Of a stretch of DNA of 10,595 nt, positions 7,101-10,595 are shown piece by piece. The stretch covers positions 1 to 10,595 of the forward strand of contig CAYZHY010000120.1 in NCBI GenBank assembly GCA_964477525.1, written 5' to 3'. A program made the translations under genes and the position numbers. Below the pieces are notes generated by a model that was not told the DNA's origin, searched no databases, and saw only the letters and a list, made by a program, of their open reading frames with translations. This stretch comes from PCC-9228 sp964477525. Its GTDB lineage: Bacteria > Cyanobacteriota > Cyanobacteriia > Cyanobacteriales > PCC-9228. Positions within the stretch are counted from its first letter, which is position 1, and each line of letters starts with the position of its first letter.

Positions 7101-8846
7101 ACAGCTTCCTCAGCCATCAAACAGGTGGCATCGGGACGGTTTGGGGTTACCCCCGAATATCTGATGAATGCCAAGCAAATCGAAATTAAGATTGCTCAAG
7201 GGGCGAAGCCAGGAGAAGGCGGTCAGCTACCCGGACGGAAGGTCAGTGGCTACATCGCCAAGCTCCGCCGTTCCAAGCCCGGGGTTCCGTTAATTTCACC
7301 GCCTCCCCACCACGATATTTACTCCATTGAGGATTTGGCGCAGTTAATTTTCGACTTGCACCAAGTCAATCCCAATGCCGGCGTTTCCGTGAAGCTGGTG
7401 TCTTCGATTGGAATTGGCACGATTGCTGCTGGTGTGGCTAAGGCCAATGCCGATGTTATTCAAATTTCCGGTCACGAAGGCGGTACCGGCGCTTCGCCAC
7501 TGAGTTCGATCAAACATGCTGGTTCGCCCTGGGAGTTGGGACTGACCGAAGTCCATCGGGTGTTGATGGAAAATCGCCTGCGCGATCGCTCTGTCTTGCG
7601 CGTTGACGGCGGCATCCGCACCGGCTGGGATGTATTGATGGCAGCTTTGATGGGTGCTGAAGAGTACGGCTTCGGGTCTATTTCTATGATTGCCGAAGGC
7701 TGCATTATGGCGCGCATCTGCCATACCAACAATTGCCCGGTGGGCATTACAACCCAGCAAGAACGGTTGCGCCAGCGGTTCACTGGCTTGCCAGAACATG
7801 TGGTGAATTTCTTCTTTTTCGTTGCTGAAGAAGTGCGATCGCTGCTGGCACGGTTGGGCTATCGCAGCCTGGATGAAGTGGTCGGACGTTCCGACTTGCT
7901 AACCCCTCGCAAAGGGGCGAACTTGACCAAGGTTGACGCCTTGAACCTGGATTGCCTGACCAAGCTCCCCCAAGATGAAAGCCGCACCTGGACCCAACAC
8001 GAACCGGTTCACAGCAATGGTCCGGTCTTGGATGACGAGCTACTGCGCGATCGAGACATTATGGCGGCCATTGAAAATCAAAGCAGTGTCACCAAAGACC
8101 TAAAAATTCTCAATACCGATCGCGCCGTTGGCGGTCGTTTGGCTGGATACATTGCTCGCAAGTACGGCGATATCAACTTTGAAGGTCAAATAAATCTGAA
8201 CTTTACCGGTAGTGCCGGTCAAAGCTTTGGTGCCTTTAACCTACCGGGTATGACCTTGAAGTTGGTTGGCGAAGCCAACGACTACGTAGGCAAAGGCATG
8301 CACGGTGGCGAAATTTCCATTGTGCCCAGCCCCGATAGTACTTTCGATCCGTCAGAAAACGCGATCGCGGGCAATACCTGCCTCTACGGAGCCACTGGCG
8401 GCGTGTTGTTCGCCAAAGGCATTGCTGGCGAACGGTTTGGGGTCCGCAACTCCTTCGCACGAGCTGTGGTGGAAGGCACTGGCGACCATTGCTGCGAATA
8501 CATGACCGGTGGCGTTATTGTCGTTTTGGGTGAAGTTGGACGCAACGTAGGTGCCGGTATGACCGGTGGCATTGGCTACTTCCTCGACGAAGACGGTCAG
8601 TTTGCCAAACGGGTCAACCGAGAAATTGTGAAGACCCAGCAGGTTTGCACCAAAGCTGGCGAAAAACAACTCAAAGACCTAATTGCCGCCTACGCAGAAC
8701 GCACAGGCAGCAACAAGGCCAAGCATATTCTGGCCAATTGGTCGGAATATCTACCTAAGTTCGTTCAAGTGGTGCCACCTTCCGAGGAAAATACCCCGGT
8801 TGCCAATCCCGAAGCGCAAGAAGAGAAAGTGGCTGTGAAAGCATAA
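4134..8846 (+). CDS. glsF: Ferredoxin-dependent glutamate synthase (Fd-GOGAT)
   Basis: A complete 1570 aa enzyme (glsF, also called gltS; EC 1.4.7.1). It makes two glutamates from glutamine and 2-oxoglutarate with electrons from reduced ferredoxin, closing the GS-GOGAT cycle of ammonium assimilation. A 52-residue propeptide precedes ERDACGVGF; Cys53 should become the N-terminal nucleophile of the class II glutaminase after cleavage. Approximate domains, transferred from the known Synechocystis enzyme: amidotransferase 53-475 (HRRFSTNT, HNGEINTLLGN), central domain to about 830, FMN and 3Fe-4S domain to about 1275, and C-terminal glycine-rich helix domain to the end. The 3Fe-4S ligands are Cys1190, Cys1196 and Cys1201 in CIMARICHTNNCPVG. 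The overall sequence follows cyanobacterial Fd-GOGAT rather than NADPH-GOGAT. The insertion around HKAVRQKNYDHYEVYK matches the ferredoxin loop but seems about ten residues shorter than in Synechocystis, as I remember that sequence. No gltD small subunit follows, which agrees with ferredoxin dependence. It is monocistronic, with its own terminator. Confidence 0.97.
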   Translation: MNHQSKNANSLNPTNVGEHQFGTLPTNHSSPASEHQDAGYAGPRWLVEERDACGVGFLAYPNGELHHDILDKALSALSCLEHRGGCGADSDSGDGAGITTAIPWKIINQWLQRRGTTIPQGHSIGVGMIFLPQDENKAARCRQIVNAVVEKEDLQVLGWRQVPVNRDVVGPQAKEVAPEIEQIIVASPQSGDDLERQLYLARRSIGKVLQRESDIVWQEELYFCSFSSRTIVYKAMVRSAVLGDFYLDLQNPDYQTSFAVYHRRFSTNTMPKWPLAQPMRLLGHNGEINTLLGNTNWMLARESDLSSPVWGSRMEDLKPTVNRENSDSATLDNVLELLVRSGRSPLEALTIMVPEAYQEQPALEEHQEVIDFYEYYNGLQEPWDGPALLVFADGCYVGAALDRNGLRPARYALMKDGLVAVSSEAGALDLPSSEIVEKGRLGPGQTIAVDLEQQQLLKNWDIKKRVAQSHPYGEWLKQYRRSVTKEEFDNNATPWIEKEQLPQQQMAFGYTSEDVEMIVEAMAKQGKEPTFCMGDDIPLAVLSNKPRLLYDYFKQRFAQVTNPAIDPLREGLVMSLETLLGERGNLLDVKPEYARLVQLQTPVLSNKELQKIPEAGLPTETLSTLFEITSNGDGLREALVQLCQRAAAAVESGTKILILSDRVQSDKNEFVHLDESHSYIPPLLAIGAVHHHLIRQGLRMKASMVVDTAQCWSTHHAACLIGYGASAVCPYMAWETVRHWWNDPKTQKMMERGKIEQLSLADALNNYRYAMEMGLMKILSKMGISLLSSYQGAQIFEAIGIGRELLDLAFVGTTSRIGGVNLDDVNREIQEFHKKAFPELKKLENWGLIQYRGSGEYHINNPDMSKTLHKAVRQKNYDHYEVYKQQLENRPATALRDLLDFQSDRESISVDEVEPAEEIVKRFCTGGMSLGALSPEAHETLAIAMNRIGGKSNSGEGGEDPIRFKIFNDVDEEGHSQMRPHLKGLKNGDTASSAIKQVASGRFGVTPEYLMNAKQIEIKIAQGAKPGEGGQLPGRKVSGYIAKLRRSKPGVPLISPPPHHDIYSIEDLAQLIFDLHQVNPNAGVSVKLVSSIGIGTIAAGVAKANADVIQISGHEGGTGASPLSSIKHAGSPWELGLTEVHRVLMENRLRDRSVLRVDGGIRTGWDVLMAALMGAEEYGFGSISMIAEGCIMARICHTNNCPVGITTQQERLRQRFTGLPEHVVNFFFFVAEEVRSLLARLGYRSLDEVVGRSDLLTPRKGANLTKVDALNLDCLTKLPQDESRTWTQHEPVHSNGPVLDDELLRDRDIMAAIENQSSVTKDLKILNTDRAVGGRLAGYIARKYGDINFEGQINLNFTGSAGQSFGAFNLPGMTLKLVGEANDYVGKGMHGGEISIVPSPDSTFDPSENAIAGNTCLYGATGGVLFAKGIAGERFGVRNSFARAVVEGTGDHCCEYMTGGVIVVLGEVGRNVGAGMTGGIGYFLDEDGQFAKRVNREIVKTQQVCTKAGEKQLKDLIAAYAERTGSNKAKHILANWSEYLPKFVQVVPPSEENTPVANPEAQEEKVAVKA

Positions 8847-8905
8847 CTAAGACTGGTTTTAACTGGAATCACCCTTGGAGGTTGTTTCCAGAGATGGTCA
8901 GTTTT

Positions 8906-8937
8906 GAGGGGATACAAGTATTTGTATCCCTTTTTTT
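8906..8937 (+). terminator. Intrinsic terminator of glsF
   Basis: GGGATACAA (8909-8917) and TTGTATCCC (8922-8930) form a perfect 9 bp stem with the loop GTAT. Seven T residues follow directly (8931-8937), and A/G bases at 8906-8908 can extend the stem into the T tract. It begins about 60 bases after the glsF stop. This is a strong rho-independent terminator. Confidence 0.93.
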
Positions 8938-9027
8938 ATCTTTTTTCGTTCCCCGTGCTTGAATTTCTCGATTTTGCCAAATTGGAAGCGATTCTATTTT
9001 GGTGGCAAACTATTAAAACTACCAAAT

Positions 9028-9074
9028 TTGATTGATGGCCAATCGTCAATCAAGATCGTGTCCCAACGATCTTG
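9028..9074. repeat. Two adjacent perfect inverted repeats
   Basis: TTGATTGA (9028-9035) pairs with TCAATCAA (9046-9053) across a 10-base loop. CAAGATCGT (9051-9059) pairs with ACGATCTTG (9066-9074) across a 6-base loop. The two stems share bases 9051-9053, so they compete at their junction. GTTTTTA lies about 10 bases further on, so the second stem could act as a weak terminator. They are separate from the glsF terminator about 100 bases upstream. Confidence 0.6.
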
Positions 9075-9227
9075 TCAACTCTAGTTTTTAGATTGGCTAG
9101 TTTGGTTCTAGCAATGACAGAACATGGATAATACTATTTCTGAAAAACAATGATTTTTTGGGATTTCCCGATTTCCCTGGTAGGTTAGCAAAGCGCGAGC
9201 GTCCCTAAAAAATGCCCCTATTATTTA

Positions 9228-9255
9228 TTGCATACTTTTCAGAAAATAGTATAAT
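9228..9255 (+). promoter_or_regulatory. Candidate promoter with perfect TATAAT, no gene downstream
   Basis: TATAAT (9250-9255) is a perfect -10 box. The best -35 is TTGCAT (9228-9233), only half matching consensus, at 16 bp spacing. Transcription would run right from about 9262 into DNA without a credible protein gene, so it may drive a small RNA or read towards the CRISPR leader. In AT-rich DNA a chance match is possible. Confidence 0.4.
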
Positions 9256-9630
9256 GCAGAGTCACGCGAGATGAGTTTTTCCGGACGATCTCCCTGCTCC
9301 AGGTAAGCTTCTTTGGTTTAATAAGAAAGATTCAATTGGTTTTATAGTTTTTGAATATTGGATTTGAGATGGAAACGCGATCGCCAAGTTTCCGTTAGAT
9401 AGACATATTCCCATTCCTATATACCTATGCATGCCTACACAGAGGTAGACCAGTAGCGTACAACTATTTTCCTGTTCCCCACTGCTGGCAAAAGTTGAAA
9501 ACAAAGAAACTCAGGAAGGTCGTCAAAAAGCGATCGCCTACCACAGCCGTTGAAATGCGATCGCAGCCTTGACCTTTCCAAAATTGTTTTCTTTTGTAAC
9601 AAAAGTTGTGGAAATTGAATTGGGCTTCAG

Positions 9631-9666
9631 AAGCTCTTAGCCAGGCCAATGGCGAGTAGGGAGCTT
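9631..9666. repeat. Nested inverted repeat
   Basis: AAGCTC (9631-9636) pairs with GAGCTT (9661-9666), and inside it GCCA (9640-9643) pairs with TGGC (9650-9653) around a 6-base loop. The stem-within-stem arrangement could fold in RNA. No U-run follows, so it is not an intrinsic terminator. Confidence 0.4.
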
Positions 9667-9768
9667 TGTATCAAAATGTAAATTTGTACCAACAGTTTGA
9701 CGCGAAGAGCAGGAAAGTCTCTGTGGGAGCGAGAAAAAGCTAGTTTAAAAATCTTGGGGAATTTTGCC

Positions 9769-9797
9769 TTGACTTCTGGAAAAAATTGGTCTATATT
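9769..9797 (+). promoter_or_regulatory. CRISPR leader promoter
   Basis: TTGACT (9769-9774) and TATATT (9792-9797) are separated by exactly 17 bp. Each differs from sigma70 consensus at one base. Transcription would start near 9804, about 125 bases before the first repeat, and produce the pre-crRNA in plus orientation. This agrees with the repeat orientation, since the presumed 5' handle ACGGAAAC lies at the right end of each repeat. Confidence 0.75.
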
Positions 9798-9930
9798 AAC
9801 AATAACGCTAGATATTCAACGTTTTATCTGGCGGATTTGGACCTTGTAACTTTTTGTAAAGGACTACGTACGTGGTCTGGCGCAACTGGACCTTGAAAAC
9901 CAGATATAGAGCGAGTTTCCTATGGGTAGG
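9798..9930 (+). promoter_or_regulatory. CRISPR leader with a duplicated 20 bp motif
   Basis: This AT-rich segment lies between the promoter and the first repeat, with no reading frame of note. A motif of the form TCTGGCG-N4-TGGACCTTG occurs twice (9827-9846 and 9876-9895), matching at 17 of 20 positions, 49 bases start to start. Between the copies lie the palindrome ACGTACGT (9866-9873) and two TTGTAA hexamers 10 bases apart (9844 and 9854). TTTCCTAT at 9916-9923, next to the array, equals positions 5-12 of the repeat. Leaders direct both transcription and insertion of new spacers by Cas1-Cas2, so the duplicated motif is a candidate recognition element. Confidence 0.7.
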
Positions 9931-10595
9931 GTCATTTCCTATCTATTCCCCGCAAGGGGACGGAAACCTTCTTGCAAGAGGACTTGATTTTGATTTTTTT
10001 TGGGGGTCATTTCCTATCTATTCCCCGCAAGGGGACGGAAACCTATTACATATTCCTCAGGGAGACTTGTATTTAGTTAACGTCATTTCCTATCTATTCC
10101 CCGCAAGGGGACGGAAACCGCAACGAACCCGAACATCGCAACCATGGGGTTCACTGTGTCATTTCCTATCTATTCCCCGCAAGGGGACGGAAACTTACCT
10201 GTAATAATTATTTTCGCTTGCTCGCTCTTGTCATTTCCTATCTATTCCCCGCAAGGGGACGGAAACGGGTTTGCATCTTCGTGCAAAGATTGGATTTTTT
10301 TAATTGGTCATTTCCTATCTATTCCCCGCAAGGGGACGGAAACAATTTATAAGTAGAAAAAAAATGGAATGAAACAACTAAGTCATTTCCTATCTATTCC
10401 CCGCAAGGGGACGGAAACATCGTTTCCCCGGTAATGATATCAACCTCTTCAAACCCTTCGTCATTTCCTATCTATTCCCCGCAAGGGGACGGAAACAATA
10501 CATTTTTATTCTCATGGTCTACTTCAACTTTTAGTCATTTCCTATCTATTCCCCGCAAGGGGACGGAAACCTTTTATCGAAAAAACCATCAGCAA
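9931..10595 (+). CRISPR. CRISPR array, nine identical 37 bp repeats, continues past the window
   Basis: Repeats start at 9931, 10006, 10082, 10158, 10230, 10307, 10382, 10460 and 10534, each 37 bp and identical by eye. The eight complete spacers are 38, 39, 39, 35, 40, 38, 41 and 37 bp and are unrelated to each other. A further 25 bases of the next spacer reach the window edge. Each repeat begins GTCATTTCC and ends ACGGAAAC. Inside, TCCCC and GGGGA form a 5 bp stem with a GCAA loop (repeat positions 17-30). Outside it TTTCC (5-9) can pair with GGAAA (32-36). Cas6 cleavage at the base of the small stem would leave the 8-base handle ACGGAAAC, close to the GAAAC-ending handles of cyanobacterial type I-D and type III systems. 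Subtype cannot be fixed, because no cas gene is in the window. Perfect repeats next to a good leader suggest the leader-proximal, recently active end. Confidence 0.98.

Larger units (their letters stand above)
8941..9768. other. Non-coding stretch between glsF and the CRISPR leader
   Basis: No reading frame here is convincing. Two minus-strand frames of 80 and 61 codons (9262-9504 and 9464-9649) have poor composition and no recognisable motif. The stretch is AT-rich, with HIP1 octamers at 9377-9384, 9530-9537 and 9557-9564. It holds two adjacent hairpins, a promoter-like sequence and a nested inverted repeat, listed separately. A small RNA gene is possible. Confidence 0.6.

Noticed and set aside
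3203..9176. 14 bp match between the ATPase terminator arm (3203-3216) and the inverse of 9163-9176
   Set aside because: It is short and low in complexity (GGAAATCGGGAAAT); without further copies it may be chance.
9262..9649. Two overlapping minus-strand frames of 80 and 61 codons between glsF and the array
   Set aside because: Neither has a recognisable motif or ribosome binding site, and they overlap each other.
9872..10356. Open frames across the CRISPR array with a recurring SFPIYSPQGDGN peptide
   Set aside because: The repeating peptide is just the translated CRISPR repeat; the frame changes with spacer length and there is no gene.

Overview
The window is cyanobacterial chromosome. The octamer GCGATCGC (HIP1), the hallmark repeat of many cyanobacterial genomes, occurs about twenty times in 10.6 kb, where chance would give less than one. 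The longest gene is a ferredoxin-dependent glutamate synthase of the cyanobacterial/plastid type. Genus and species cannot be read from the sequence.

Layout, left to right. (1) Positions 1-900 hold the C-terminal part of a group II PLP-dependent amino acid decarboxylase, cut by the window edge. (2) A short minus-strand gene (1055-1264) for a ~69 aa cyanobacterial hypothetical protein converges on it. The flanking spacers carry inverted repeats and a tight HIP1 cluster. (3) Positions 1484-3196 encode a complete 570 aa 'predicted ATPase of the ABC class' (COG3044/PF09818 type), with a candidate promoter just upstream and a clear intrinsic terminator just downstream. (4) An ~890 bp gene-poor stretch (3247-4133) holds short unconvincing reading frames and several inverted repeats, including a 20 bp near-palindrome. 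(5) Positions 4134-8846 encode complete ferredoxin-dependent glutamate synthase (glsF, also called gltS; 1570 aa with a 52-residue propeptide), closed by a strong terminator. (6) About 0.8 kb without a convincing protein gene (8941-9768) carries a TATAAT promoter candidate and two structured inverted-repeat sites. (7) A CRISPR leader with a near-consensus promoter and a duplicated 20 bp motif runs into a CRISPR array. From 9931 to the right edge there are nine identical 37 bp repeats and eight complete spacers of 35-41 bp, and the array continues beyond the window.

The genes do not look like one operon. The ATPase and glsF each have their own terminator, and the decarboxylase and small hypothetical gene converge. 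Glutamate synthase is the central nitrogen-assimilation enzyme (GS-GOGAT cycle), using photosynthetically reduced ferredoxin. The decarboxylase consumes an amino acid, but no functional link is shown. The CRISPR array is a separate defence locus. No cas gene is visible, so its subtype and effector must be sought to the right or elsewhere in the genome. The most interesting parts are the leader with its repeated motif, the uniform repeats with nested inverted-repeat structure, and the structured non-coding DNA between glsF and the array.
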